Origin: Paramecium sonneborni
Taxonomy: Eukaryota > Ciliophora > Oligohymenophorea > Peniculida > Parameciidae
NCBI GenBank assembly: GCA_905182985.1
Contig: CAJJDN010000069.1
Location: 345,009 to 409,008, forward strand
Length of the DNA stretch: 64,000 bases
Direction: 5' to 3'
How positions within the stretch are numbered: position 1 is the first letter of the stretch; every line of letters begins with the position of its first letter. This document shows, piece by piece, positions 38,844 to 51,115 of this stretch. The translations under genes were made by a program, and so were the position numbers. The notes below the pieces were generated by a model. It was not told the origin of the DNA and ran no database searches. It was given only the letters and a program-made list of their open reading frames with translations.

Positions 38844-39813
38844 CTCACTCATAAATTTTAATATATTACTCATTTAAGAAATATTAATGATTAATTAAAA
38901 GAAGCTGAAAGTTTCTAACCTAAAAAAGCTTTAAAAAAGGTTCCTTCTTATTTGGCTATTAAATTAACTGGACATTTATTTGACACTGGTGCTATTAATA
39001 AAATCTTATCATTAGTTTAATCGTAATTATATTATTTTATTCTTTTAGTGGTTGTAAATTTAACATTGTAGATATTTAAGCTGGATAATCTGATAATTAA
39101 TCAACTTCTTGTTTGCTTTAATTATACAGTAAAAACAAAGGATAACTAATGGATGAGGTTGATAAAGTTATTCAATTATGTGAAACCTTAGATATCTAAG
39201 TTGATATGGAATGATTAAGATTATACATTTAAAAAGATCTATATTACAATCAATCTTTATAAATTAAGTTTAAAAAAAAATATTATATGTCAAGAAACAA
39301 AATTGTTTTATTTTATAATGAAATAAAGTTTCACATCAATATTATATTATGCTAATCATTAATTTTCTCCTTAAGGTAATATTAATCCTTTTTTATTGGT
39401 TCTTATGAACCCTTTTTTATTCTTATAAAATTTACTAAACTTTTTTATTTTTTTCTTTATTATTGGTACTTTATCTTTAATAAGTTCTAATGTTTAAGTA
39501 TTTTTGCACTCAATACATTTACAAAGATTATTGCATTACATTCCTTTTGCAAAACAATCACAATAACCTTTCAAACAAAAATTCTTTTTACATTTACATC
39601 CTTTTTTTTCATTTATTAAAGATCTTTGCAATTATTAACTGATGAAAGATTTATTATTATTGCAATTAACACATTTACATAGATTTGAACATGAAAAACC
39701 ATCTTTAGCACAAAAACAATACTTAGAAGAACATTTTCTTTTAGTGCATGTACACCCTACCTTTTTTTTTTTATATTTTTGCTGATCTGTTAAATCCAAT
39801 TCTGTTTTAGGTT
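38844..39813. repeat. Direct duplicate C, copy 2 (970 bp), with LKR 3' fragment
   Basis: Second copy of 37568-38537, offset 1276. Its first part (38844-39214) is a 3' fragment of the LKR gene and not a gene by itself. Its last part is the 3' half of the complete CXC gene. Confidence 0.9.
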
Positions 39814-40157
39814 ATAGTTGACTATAAGATATATCCCAAACTGGTTATGAAAATTGTTGAGAATCATTAATTAAATTCACAAGAGATATATCTTCTTCAT
39901 CCTGTTTTGAATAAATTGGTGATTATATACCAAAAAAAGGTCCATTTATTGGAGATGCTTGGAATTTAATTGAATTTTCTGGAGATTATTAAAAGTTGGC
40001 TTATTAGATTTAAAGAGGGTGTATTAGTGCTTATTGAGTGGAACTTTATGGATGATATATCATACTTTATTTAAATAATTTGTTGAAATGTTGGTAAACC
40101 ACTCATTATTTAATGACTTGATCCTTCTCTTAAAAAATCATTTGACTCAGGATCCAT
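39356..40157 (-). CDS. CXC (tesmin/TSO1/LIN54-like) DNA-binding protein
   Basis: The DNA-binding CRC domain is unmistakable: a first cysteine-rich block GCTCTKRKCSSKYCFCAKDG ...SCSNLCKCVNC, a hinge of about 20 residues, and a second block GCKCKKNFCLKGYCDCFAKG ...QCNNLCKCIEC. This two-block layout is that of LIN54, tesmin and plant TSO1, where each block holds three zinc ions and together they read the CHR element of cell-cycle promoters. The tyrosine that reads the minor groove in LIN54 has its likely counterpart in the KYC and GYC triplets. The N-terminal 130 residues are Q/S/P-rich. The start at 40157 (MDPESNDFLREGSSHQ) needs a very short intron to reach the main frame; an ATG at 40073 lies in the main frame and is an alternative. 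Confidence 0.85.
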
Positions 40158-40286
40158 TATAAAATAAACAATAAATATAATTATTTATTTTTAACTCATT
40201 ATTTCTTATAATCTCATATAAATCAACACTTACTCACATACATAAAGAAAAAATAAATAATATATTATTAAATCAAATTTTTCATT

Positions 40287-43200
40287 TCATTAGATTAATT
40301 TTCGAACTACTAGATATTGTTTTGGAAAAAAAATATACATAAATTTTATTAATAAAATGTGAAGTTAAGATAAAGTTTATATTTTATATATTGTTCCCAT
40401 AACATCCTGTTGTAATGTCTTTATGATATTCAAGCATTTTCTTTACTTATTAGCATTTATTCTAACTTCAACTTCTATCAGAGTTAATCCATTCTGAGAA
40501 TATTAAATGTTTTTACTTTCACCAAAATTTTGCCCTCTTATATATGCTTTGAAGGCTGATACTAAATTGTTACATTATTTCAGAAAAAATTAGAAAAAAT
40601 CATAATTATTAACCAAATTTATTGATACTCATTTATCTCTATCTTCTGAATCAAAGCCGCCCTTCCATATCTAATTAATCTTATCTAACTTCCAAGTTTC
40701 TGATAATTGTTTAATACGAATTGTTCAATATAATTTAAGATATCTCTTTTACTTTCTAAATATCTAAATAAAATGTATTCCAATCTGAATTTTAATTTTC
40801 TATATCTATTTTTTACCCTAGTTAATCATAATATAAGCATTTATATTATTATATAGATATTGGAGAGCATAATAAAGTAACATATCCAATTCTTAAATCT
40901 ACATAAAAAGATATTCCATTATGTTCATTATTTGCATGTTAATTTAAGTTTCCAATTTGAACTTGTTATTCACACGAATAGATACAGAATGTTTTTGAAC
41001 AGAACAAACACATTTAAAAACCTCCATCTCTTTAATCCTTGTTATAAAATCCACAAGCATAACATTTTTTAGTAAAATATTTACAGTAAAATTCTTTAAA
41101 TGTTAACCCAAGTATACATTTCAATTCCTCTATTAACTATTTCTAATTAATAATTGCTAATTGATCAGAAATATCCTAATGCAATAATAATTTATTTGAA
41201 CAATCTTAAATCTATTATTAAATTTCATCTTGTAAATTTAACGACAATGCTAACTATTTTTTTATTTCATTATCTATATTACATTATATGCAATAATCTA
41301 TTACTTTTAGTTTTAATCTTTCCAAGTTTTTATCAAGTACAATATATTTTTAGATTAAAGATAATATTTATAAAATAAAATTATTTTCTGTTTAAAATTA
41401 AAATTTTTCTTTAATTTTGTCTTTTACTGTTTCCAAATTAGTTAAACTTAATATTTAGAGTAATTAATAGAAAACAAAATTTTTTTAGTCTCTTATAAAT
41501 TCTGATGGGTTTTAAAATAAAGATAAAAGTAAGTCAATGAACATATTATAATATGTTTGAGTTAGGGTTAATAATGCAGAAATAGAATCTTCGAATAGAC
41601 TTTCAACTGTATTTTTTGAGACAAATAATTAAAGATCAGAATTAAAAGTTTCGACATCTTAACTTGTCAATTACCTTTAAATTGGTAAAGTAATTGTACA
41701 AGGCATTTTACAAACAGGGCATCCAATCTTTACCCAATCAGGAGTATTTTAATATCTATATTGTTAATCAGCCTCAAATCTCTCAATTAAACAAGTATAA
41801 TGGAAATAGTGTTTACAATCTGCTATTCCTATATCAATAATATTGAACTATTTATTTTTGAAACGATCTAAATTTTCTTTAGAAAAAATAGAAAAATTTG
41901 AAGTTTAGGGTTTCTTAATCAAAAGCATCATAGCTACACTATTTTATAGGCTTAAAGGTAATTTACATGATGAACATACTTTATCATCATTTTCTCCGTT
42001 GTTTTCCTTAATATTGTTATTTACAAGCATATTTTAAATAAATTCTGATTTTTGCATTTTATTATATTTGTCTTTGAATTGATTTTTTTTATTTTATAAA
42101 TTTTTTTTGTTATCATTTTATTATTTTTATATCAATTTTTGATCAACAGTTATGATTTTATGTATTTCTTATATTAATACTTATATTCTTTGGATATCAT
42201 CTTTGCGCTGAGTTTTCTTAAGAATTTATTCAAGTTAAACTAAAATAAAACGAGAATCAGTTATAAGTTCTTATTTCCTAAAATAATTGGCTGCTACTAT
42301 TTAGATATATAATAATTAGTATGCTTATATTAAATCAAATCCTTCTATGTTTAGAAAATCAATATTATTTTAGATGTATTCTTTTTTGCAATACTCTTTT
42401 AAAAGTTGATAAAGGATAGTCCTAAAATTTGATTGAGAAAATAATTCAATATCCCATAATATTCCATTACCTAAATATTTCATATTTTCAAATTTATTTT
42501 ATTCTATTAATTTTTCCACAATCTAACTATTAATAGTAGTACTTATATTAAAAATAGCTGGATCATAAATAACTCTATATTCAGACTTTAATTTCAATTA
42601 TTTTACGGCTTAATCAACTTCACAAATTTGTAAGACATGATCAGGAAGATAGGAACAAGTTTGAATTCCCATTCTTTTTAATAAAATTTCAATATCAGTA
42701 TATGGTAGATATGTTGAAAGGTTATAAAAATTTTAGATTGCTTTGGCTAAAGAAAGTTGTAAATCTTTATGAAGATTTTTTGATGATGAACAACAAACAT
42801 TGTATAAATCTAGATCAGAACTTAACATTCTTAATATCAAACAACTATTATAATTTATATATAGATATATACCATAATAATTTATTACTGGCACTTGCAA
42901 TAGGAATTTTACGATTTTTAATTATTTGAACTAAATCTCTAAAACCTTCATTTTCAAATAGAAATAAATAAAACTTTAAAAATGTACTATCATATGATTC
43001 TAGCATCACTATTTCTTTTGAATCTCTTTAACCAAGATAAATTTATTCTAAAATTTCATTTTGACAAAATTGTATTGATGTATAAACTTATAAACATTTT
43101 GATAAGACTTCATAAAAGATTATCTTAAGCTCTTTTTTGTCTTCTTATAATAGGTCTAGAATATATGATTCAAAATCTTTTCCTGATGAAAACTTTTTCA

Positions 43201-45069
43201 AACAATATAATTATGATAAGAAATAAGTAAATATTCTTTCAATTACAGTTAAACTTTTTATTAACTACAAATATATTTTTGACAATCTATCAAAGATTTC
43301 CACTTAAGTCAATTTTTTATTTTCTATGTATGTTTTATATGATTGCTACAATTACATATCGATTGAAAGGGTTTTACTTTTTTTTTTTAAAATAGAATAA
43401 CATTATATTAGTAATAATTTAATCATATTTTCTTTAAAGTATGGAGTACTAAATTGAGAATCAAATAGTTTTTATACTCCAATTTAAACCACTTAAGTTG
43501 CGTAACCTTAACCAATTAGAAAATAGCCTGCATCTTATATATCTTACTACCAAATTGTTAAGTTGTCATCAGATAATTGTAAATGCTAAGTTTTGATTTA
43601 ATTAAAGCAATTTATATAAGCAGTAATTGTAAAATTTTAATATTTAAAATTTTAGATAATATCTCTAGTAATCTCTCCATTAAAAAATTATTCTTAATAA
43701 TCTCCGAGAGCCTGCTTTAGTTATTTAAAACCAATTCTATAGAAGAAAGTATATTCATATCTTAAATTGAAAATTATTGAATATTATAATGATGATGAGG
43801 TTTCGATAGGAGTATGAGAATAGACTATATCTTATAAGGCCCTGATTTAATCATAGACGCATGAAATATCTTTATGATTTAAGAATAGATCTTGAAGTTA
43901 TTCTGCTACATATTAAGTGTGTTATTCATGAATTTCACAAACATATAATCCTATTACAATTTCAGTTGAACTCTTATAATCTTTAATATAAGTTTTGATT
44001 TATTGAGCCACTTTCACTAAATCTTGATATTACGATCTAACAATTTAAAAATTCAGTATATATTAGAGCTAATGTAAATAATCATTTATAGATTTATCAT
44101 GTTTGGTTACTTTTAATTTTTTCTATAACCACATAGATTTATATTTTCTAATATAGCAAGCCTAAATAAATTGCTTAAATTAATAGTCAGCATAAAATCT
44201 AAATAATAAACTTTCAATTTTTAAGGCTGGTTGTGGACCTTGGCTTTCAATTAGCACTTAAACTTCAAGCAAATCTTCAAATATAGATTATGATGATTAT
44301 GGTGTTAATTACTACTAAAAAATCTTTGAAAGTAAAATTATAAAACATAATCTTGATTCTGTTAGCCAATAACACATCTTAAAAAGTATTTAATTTAAAT
44401 ATAATGCCTACTAAAAAATTCTATAATATTCTTCAATGTTATATTCAGAATCAATTACTTCTTTAAAAGGAATTATTAACCACATTTCACTTAAGTGATA
44501 GAATCTGAGTATATTTACATTAAACATATCATGATCAATACTTATTTTTCGCATTAACTATAAATATACTGTAGAGAGAGCTTTTATGAAATTTTAAATT
44601 TTCGATTTTAATGCATCTGAGATCTTACTTAATTCTTAATTGTAATCAAACTTTGAGATTCCTTAATGTTTACAGCAAAATCCAGAAGGTATAATTGTTT
44701 ATTCATCTCCACAATCACAAGCTCCTCCAATATTACGCTTTATAATACATTTGTGATCTGTTTAACATAAATATCAATACTTATATGTTGATCGGGATTA
44801 AAACATTTATTACAAAACATATGATATGGATCAGGAGCACAAGTAAAACATTAAAATGTAAGTTCTCCATTTTATATATCTGCTCCACAAACTGATTTTA
44901 CTTGACTTTCTGCATTTTTCCATATTGCAAATTCATCATCTTAATTGCTTATAAACTCCTTGAAAATCTAGATTTCATTGATCTATTATTTGTATTTCAA
45001 TGAAAGACACTTTATCTTTTCCTCTAAAATATTTAGATTATTCTGTTATGGTTATGAAAAAAAGTTCAT
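40287..45069 (-). CDS. UBR-box E3 ubiquitin ligase (UBR1/2-like N-recognin)
   Basis: This is a large multi-exon gene of roughly 1550 residues; not every intron was resolved. Near the N-terminus a UBR box is present: CFTCAPDPYHMFCNKCF, then across a short intron HKCIIKRNIGGACDCGDEQT ...GFCCKHQG. That zinc fold reads N-terminal basic residues of degron substrates. Far downstream comes a RING-type region, 'IADCKHYFHYTCLIERFE' and 'WVKIGCPVCKMPCTITLP'. The C-terminal cap contains 'KCYACGFYNKDQRDGGF', 'CLFCSKTFC' and 'QHANNEHNGISFYVDLRIGY', resembling the UBR autoinhibitory C-terminus. The middle is helical and poorly conserved. Such ligases work in the N-degron pathway. The 3' end at 40287-40289 assumes no last intron. 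Confidence 0.75.
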
Positions 45070-45427
45070 GAATTATTATAATAACATTAATTTTATTCAT
45101 GCTGGTTTTTAAATATTTTTTATAAGAACAAATTCTATCTTTATGTAAAATTTATAGATTTTTAAATATTTAACCTTTTATTTCTATAAAAACTTTAAAT
45201 AACACAAAAGAAAATTTAAAATATTCTAAACTTTTCTGTTTTTCATTATATCTAATTTTTATGATTGAAGTTCTACTATAAAGTTTTATTTTTCATTGAT
45301 TTCCATCTTGTATTGTATAAGCTTTTTTTAATCCAAGCTTCTATTTTATAAATAAATTCAATAATAATTAGATGTAATTATTATATATAATTTTAAATAT
45401 ATATAATTTTTTTTCTTTATATTAATT
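45070..45427. other. Divergent intergenic region
   Basis: It separates the UBR gene (minus) from the PARG gene (plus) and should hold both promoters. It is AT-rich with TA repeats near 45383-45410; no gene or RNA seen. Confidence 0.4.
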
Positions 45428-46825
45428 ATGTAGTTATCTTATCTCATTTTAGGGCTAGTGAAGCATTCAAATGCAGTTTTAAATTATAACACCATTCAGA
45501 CTATAAATAATCTATCGTTAATTTAATTTCATAAGATGGTATCATTTGCAATATTTTTAATGAATGTTAAAATTAATAAAAAGAATTTAATTAATATTTA
45601 ATATAGCTATTGACTAATCAATATGAATTAATTGAATTATTGAAAAAGATCAATACTGAATTTGAAAAAAACAACTTAATTAAATTAAGAAGAATTGAAG
45701 TTTTTACTTTAATAATGATGATGTTCTTCAATTTGATAAGGAGATAGTACAAATGTGGTCGTTTTTACATAATTAATATGGAAGAATTAAAAAATTTGAA
45801 TTCAAAAGGAGTGACAGAAGAAAAATTAAAATGCATAACAAATTATATTAAATTATTTTTTTTAAATAGACAATTAATTTCATAAGAAGATATTCAATTT
45901 GTAAGAAATTGTGTAAGTGAAGAAGAATACTTAAAAAAAATTGAATTTTTTAACTCAAACAAACCAATAAATTTTAGATTTACTAGATAGAGAAATGAAA
46001 ATCAATTATTCTCAACAGTAGTTGATTTTGCGAATTAAAACATAGGAGGTTAAGCTTTGTGTTATAAAAGCTGTACTTAAGAAGATGTATTAAAGAATAA
46101 TAATTAATTTAGATATTAATGCTTATGTTTCCAGAAGCTTTAATTTGTATGTTATTTGTAGAACCAATGAAATCTAATGAATCTGTTTTAATATAAAACC
46201 TTATAAAGTATAATAATTATATGGGATATGAATCGACATTCAAACATTTAGACTTATAAAAATTAAATACAGAGCAGAGATATAATTTATTAGTAAAAAG
46301 CCAATATAATAATTTTTATAGGCTATTGATGCTGAGGAATTTTTTGATTATGAAGATTAGTTTAGTCAAAAAAATATAAATAGAGAACTTGTTAAATGTT
46401 ATTCAGGATTTTAAATTGCATTATTAAGAGAACCAAAATATGCAATTTCAACAGGAAAGTGGGGTTGTGGTATATTTAGAGGAAATCCATATTTAAAAAC
46501 TCTAATATAATTAGTTTGTTATGGTTAAGTAAATTCTTTAAGTGATTTATAAACAAATGAGATAATATTTAATGTAAGTAGTGACATTAATCTTTTTAAT
46601 TTTGGTTAGGAATTGTAGAAAAGAAAAGATTATATAACTTTGACAAATTTAAATTTAATATTGAATACAATAAAAAATAATAAATTTAAAAGTAACGAAG
46701 AATTGATGTCAAAAATATTAAGTCAATTATAAAAAAAATAAAAGAGATAAACAATGAGAAATGCATTATTAGGGTGTGCTTTAATAAGTTTAGCTAGTCT
46801 ATTATGGAATTGGCAGAAGAATTGA
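45428..46825 (+). CDS. Poly(ADP-ribose) glycohydrolase (PARG) with altered signature
   Basis: The macrodomain-like catalytic part is clear: 'STVVDFANQNIGGQALCYKS' followed by CTQEDVL, aligned with VDFAN..iGGGvl..g.vQEEi of PARG. Later come 'RELVKCYSGFQIALL', ISTGKWGCGIFRGNPYLKTL, the highly conserved TG.WGCGaF.Gd..lK motif that ends the fold. PARG cuts ribose-ribose bonds of poly(ADP-ribose) after DNA damage signalling. Two changes stand out: GGG is GGQ, and the catalytic QEE is QED. The extreme C-terminus holds a hydrophobic run (NALLGCALISLASLLWNW), a possible membrane anchor. Exon junctions near 45590-45605 (a 41-nt intron candidate) and around 46140 and 46320 are not fully settled, so residue counts are approximate. 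Confidence 0.75.
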
Positions 46826-46880
46826 ATACTTATAGTTATTGAAACTGTAATATAAAATAAATATATATACATATTAAAAA

Positions 46881-47371
46881 ATGAGTGACTAACAAAGAAT
46901 TTATTTCAGCTTAAGATTAATTGAATATTTCTTGCTTTTCGTTTCTGTTATGATGCCTTAATTTAAATAGTTGTCAAGTATTTAAAATAAAAATGTAAAT
47001 TAAAAGGAGGGATTTCAAAAGGAAGAAAAGTCTTTAATATTGAAAAGTTATTAAAAGTATAAAGAACAACAATTTTTGCATACGTTTAATCAGTTTATTT
47101 GATAGTGGATTAGATTTGTTTTATTTAGTATTTTAGTGGATATACGATGATACCAATTGATAAGTTATGTAAAACTTTATGGACAATGGTTGTAATTTTA
47201 AAGCCCATAAATAAGAAGGGTCGTTTTTTAATAGGACTATTTTTGGTTGGAAAACTATGTGATAGTCTTATAGGAGTTTCATCTTCATACATAAAATTAT
47301 TGGATATTCCTTAATATGTAACAGGGTTGTTAGGAGTTAGTTCGAGTTTGATTTAATTATATTTATTATGA
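46881..47371 (+). CDS. PEX11-like peroxisomal membrane protein (tentative)
   Basis: At least three exons, borders not fully settled. The start is MSDQQRIYFSLRLIEYFLLF. The middle holds 'LFDSGLDLFYLVFQWIYDD' and the end reads 'FLIGLFLVGKLCDSLIGVSS' then LDIPQYVTGLLGVSSSLIQLYLL. This last segment resembles the PEX11 C-terminus ('lvK.lcDl...', 'l.p..v.GllG..SSl..ly'). PEX11 proteins bend the peroxisome membrane and drive its division. Length (about 140-150 residues) is shorter than the usual 230-250, so either exons are missed or the protein is a reduced form. It could also be another small multi-pass membrane protein. Confidence 0.4.
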
Positions 47372-48267
47372 AAGTTAATACAAGTCATTAAAGTAATATG
47401 TTTATATTGACTACTTAAAATTCTAAGAGAATCTGAAAGTATATCTATTAAAATCATAACTCCAACTTATTTACAGAATTTAATAATGAATATTAATTAA
47501 CAGGTATAAAAATTATTCCTTTTTACTTAATCTTGATTTAAATAAATTTATAAATAGGCTTCGATATTTGATTCCAGTTTCAAATAAATCAGAGAGAGTA
47601 AAAAAAATAAGAAATTTGTGATGAATTTTGAGAGGAAATTTAACGGCAGATTCTTATATGGGACTACTTTTGAATATGAAGGATGAAATTTTGGTAAAGC
47701 CTTTGGGATTTGAAATGAATCTTAGTAGATTGTAAAGATTATTAGAGAAATTAAAGATTCAAAATATATATATAAAGATTTAGTAATGAGTTAAAGATGA
47801 AATGGATGAATGATCGTTACGCATCCTGAGAATAATTATATATTTATTTTGTAATAAGGGAATTATCTGAAAGAATTTAAATGAATGAGATCAGAAGGAT
47901 TTAAGAAGATGGAAAAACCTTTATAAATTTAGAAGAACACTTGTATTTAATATTAGGCAAGCAGAAGAATATTCAAAAAGGATTAGGAATTTCAAAATCA
48001 AATTAAGTTAGTTTTTTTCTTAAATGTCAGCTTAAAAATTATAAGAAGGGATTTATTTTTACATAAATACATAATATGGATCATATTTAAAAAAATAATA
48101 AATAATTATTAAATTATTTGTTTCATAAAGTTTAGAAATAAGTTTTGAAATAAAGTGTTATGAAGAAATTTAAAAGAGATTAAATTTAAGACCCTCTCAA
48201 TAAAGATGTTGATGATGATTTTCTAAGATATAAAATTGATAGTCATCTTCAATAATTCAAATTTTGA
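47372..48267 (+). CDS. Unresolved coding stretch, many short exons or a decaying gene
   Basis: Several pieces look coding but lie in different frames: 'DLNKFINRLRYLIPVSNKSE' near 47530-47615, 'LTADSYMGLLLNMKDEILVK' plus 'FEMNLSRLQRLLEKLKIQ' near 47640-47765, and the longest from 47881 (MNEIRRIQEDGKTFINLEEH) to the TGA at 48265-48267, ending with 'DPLNKDVDDDFLRYKI'. Joining them would need introns of about 15-17 nt or frameshifts. I do not recognise a family. Either this is a functional gene with unusually short introns, or a pseudogene with frame damage. Confidence 0.35.
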
Positions 48268-48379
48268 AAAAATAAATTCAAAAATGAGAAATGGAATAAT
48301 TATGAAATATTGTATAAAAATTAAAAAGAAAGATGAGATGTAGAAAATGTATTTTAATATATATCAAATATATATAATA

Positions 48380-49007
48380 TCATTCAAGTTGGATTCCTGC
48401 ATGCTAAAGTGATCTAATAACTAAATCTTCATATTCTTCAAGTGATACTTGACCATCATCATTGAGGTCAGTCATTCTCATCCATGATTTAACATCTTCT
48501 TAAGTTGGATTATATTGGATACCCATAGATTTATAGGTTTCAATTAATAATTATGGAACCTATAAATTATATATTATGAAAACATACTTCATTTTCAGTT
48601 ATGAATCCAGAACCATCTTAATCAAATTTACGAAAGAGTCTTCTAGCAACATCTAAACGTTCTTCAACAAATTTAGAATATTATCTCTTAGGTCTTTTAG
48701 GTGACTCTCCAGTAATGCCAACTAAGTATTTAATAGCTAATGCTTCAATATCTTAGATAGTGATTTTTCCATCTCCATTTCTATCAAGGATTTTTAAATA
48801 AGTATCTATATCTGATTTGCTTGGATTGAATCCTTTAGACATTCCTTTATATGCATCTACCATCATAGGTGCTACTTCTCCTTAATCTAAGATTCCATTT
48901 CTATCTCTATCATAAGATTCAAATAGTCTTCTTGCAACATGTTTTGCTGATTCTACATCACATATTCCACCTAATGGAATTTAAGAACGAAGAACTGATG
49001 AAGCCAT
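48380..49007 (-). CDS. Four-EF-hand calcium-binding protein
   Basis: Two exons (intron 48560-48587, 28 nt) give 199 residues. Four EF-hand loops are visible: DRDRNGILDQGE, DRNGDGKITIQD, DQDGSGFITENE and DLNDDGQVSLEE, all with Asp at position 1 and acidic residue at position 12. The second and third are nearly ideal Ca2+ sites. The first 20 residues (MASSVLRSQIPLGGICDVES) are unlike calmodulin, and the two pairs are separated by a basic linker with PKRPKR, so it is not calmodulin or centrin proper. It may be a cortical or ciliary calcium sensor. The stop is taken at TGA; an in-frame TAG shortly before is read as Gln. Confidence 0.85.
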
Positions 49008-49100
49008 TGAATTTCAAATTTATAACGATTAAAAATAAAAATGATTTTTTATTAATACCATTTCTAGGAATCATGATGTTATTTTTCAATTTAAATATTT

Positions 49101-49802
49101 ATGTATATCTGTAAAAGAGAAAGAGAAGAAAACTTTAGACCACAATTAACACTTTATGAAAAAAGGGAACTATGGCATACCATTCTAGAAAATAGAGGGA
49201 ATGTAAGTTTAGTGGCATAAAAAATGGGAAAACCTTAAGAAATAATAGAATAAGATTTATTAGAGATATTTATTGAATGTCTACTTATAGTTAATGATCA
49301 TTTGGGATAGTAAAAGAATGAAACTATCATTTAAAAATTAAAAGTAGAAAATGTTGTCTCTGTAATCTAATTGGCATCAAGAAATAATTCATATTATACA
49401 AGTGTTAAGAATCTAAACTTATTATTAAACATGATTTAATGTGCATTGTAATAAGATGATTTGGAAAAAAATTTAAGAGATTTATAAAAATAGTCTAAAT
49501 TTGAATATTTATTTTTTGAGATCTAATGTTTATTTTGGGATCAAATAAATGATCTATCTGATGATGAATAATAATAATCAGTGATTGTTAATAATGATAC
49601 TTAGACAAATGGTACATTCAAAGATCTATACATTAAAATAGATTTACCAGAAGATGAAACAAATAAGCAGGATAAGAAGAATATGATATCTGATAAACAA
49701 TTTTTAACACAATTAAATAAAATAATGGCAGAAAAATAGGTTCCATACTGGGAATAAGTAGTAGTAAGATGGAATCTAATGTAAAATATATTTAATAATT
49801 GA
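49101..49802 (+). CDS. Hypothetical protein, 233 residues
   Basis: A single exon without introns. The start MYICKREREENFRPQLTLYE is followed by 'KRELWHTILENRGNVSLVAQ' and 'PQEIIEQDLLEIFIECLLI', a helix-turn-helix-like pattern (SANT/Myb-like or winged, but no proof). A central helical part and an acidic 'LSDDEQQQSVI' linker lead to the end 'QVPYWEQVVVRWNLMQNIFN'. I do not recognise a family. Everything from 49215 on is repeated at 50326-51019 because of the assembly gap. Confidence 0.55.
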
Positions 49803-49908
49803 TTTCTATACAAATGATTATTTTACTTAATTATTAAATTAAATATTTTATTTAATACATTTTATATTATTTCAATTAGCTTTCTCATGTGATTATTTTT
49901 GCATTGTA
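49215..49908. repeat. Direct duplicate D, copy 1 (694 bp), assembly overlap
   Basis: Repeated at 50326-51019, on the other side of the 417-N gap, with the same bases in both copies. Confidence 0.9.
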
Positions 49909-50325
49909 NNNNNNNNNNNNNNNNNNNNNNNNNNNNNNNNNNNNNNNNNNNNNNNNNNNNNNNNNNNNNNNNNNNNNNNNNNNNNNNNNNNNNNNNNNNN
50001 NNNNNNNNNNNNNNNNNNNNNNNNNNNNNNNNNNNNNNNNNNNNNNNNNNNNNNNNNNNNNNNNNNNNNNNNNNNNNNNNNNNNNNNNNNNNNNNNNNNN
50101 NNNNNNNNNNNNNNNNNNNNNNNNNNNNNNNNNNNNNNNNNNNNNNNNNNNNNNNNNNNNNNNNNNNNNNNNNNNNNNNNNNNNNNNNNNNNNNNNNNNN
50201 NNNNNNNNNNNNNNNNNNNNNNNNNNNNNNNNNNNNNNNNNNNNNNNNNNNNNNNNNNNNNNNNNNNNNNNNNNNNNNNNNNNNNNNNNNNNNNNNNNNN
50301 NNNNNNNNNNNNNNNNNNNNNNNNN
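49909..50325. other. Assembly gap, 417 N
   Basis: A run of N flanked by identical 694-bp sequences; probably a missed overlap rather than missing DNA. Confidence 0.95.
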
Positions 50326-51019
50326 GCATAAAAAATGGGAAAACCTTAAGAAATAATAGAATAAGATTTATTAGAGATATTTATTGAATGTCTACTTATA
50401 GTTAATGATCATTTGGGATAGTAAAAGAATGAAACTATCATTTAAAAATTAAAAGTAGAAAATGTTGTCTCTGTAATCTAATTGGCATCAAGAAATAATT
50501 CATATTATACAAGTGTTAAGAATCTAAACTTATTATTAAACATGATTTAATGTGCATTGTAATAAGATGATTTGGAAAAAAATTTAAGAGATTTATAAAA
50601 ATAGTCTAAATTTGAATATTTATTTTTTGAGATCTAATGTTTATTTTGGGATCAAATAAATGATCTATCTGATGATGAATAATAATAATCAGTGATTGTT
50701 AATAATGATACTTAGACAAATGGTACATTCAAAGATCTATACATTAAAATAGATTTACCAGAAGATGAAACAAATAAGCAGGATAAGAAGAATATGATAT
50801 CTGATAAACAATTTTTAACACAATTAAATAAAATAATGGCAGAAAAATAGGTTCCATACTGGGAATAAGTAGTAGTAAGATGGAATCTAATGTAAAATAT
50901 ATTTAATAATTGATTTCTATACAAATGATTATTTTACTTAATTATTAAATTAAATATTTTATTTAATACATTTTATATTATTTCAATTAGCTTTCTCATG
51001 TGATTATTTTTGCATTGTA
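50326..51019. repeat. Direct duplicate D, copy 2 (694 bp), with gene fragment
   Basis: Second copy of 49215-49908, offset 1111. The part 50326-50913 is a 3' fragment of the unknown 233-residue gene and should not be counted as a gene. Confidence 0.9.
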
Positions 51020-51115
51020 TTATCCATAAGTAATTAAATTAAAATTCTGTCTTATTTTTCTAATCTAGATATTTAAATAGAAACTATCTAATATTTATTA
51101 TGAATAACTATACAT

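Noticed and set aside
38514..38873. Frames running through the N gap
   Set aside because: They consist of unknown residues; no evidence of coding sequence.
47400..48060. Long minus-strand frame without TGA
   Set aside because: With one stop codon such open frames occur by chance; the translation is F/L/I-rich and lacks family features, while the plus strand has better coding pieces.
49862..50387. Frames running through the second N gap
   Set aside because: Same reason: the frame is open only because it is made of N.
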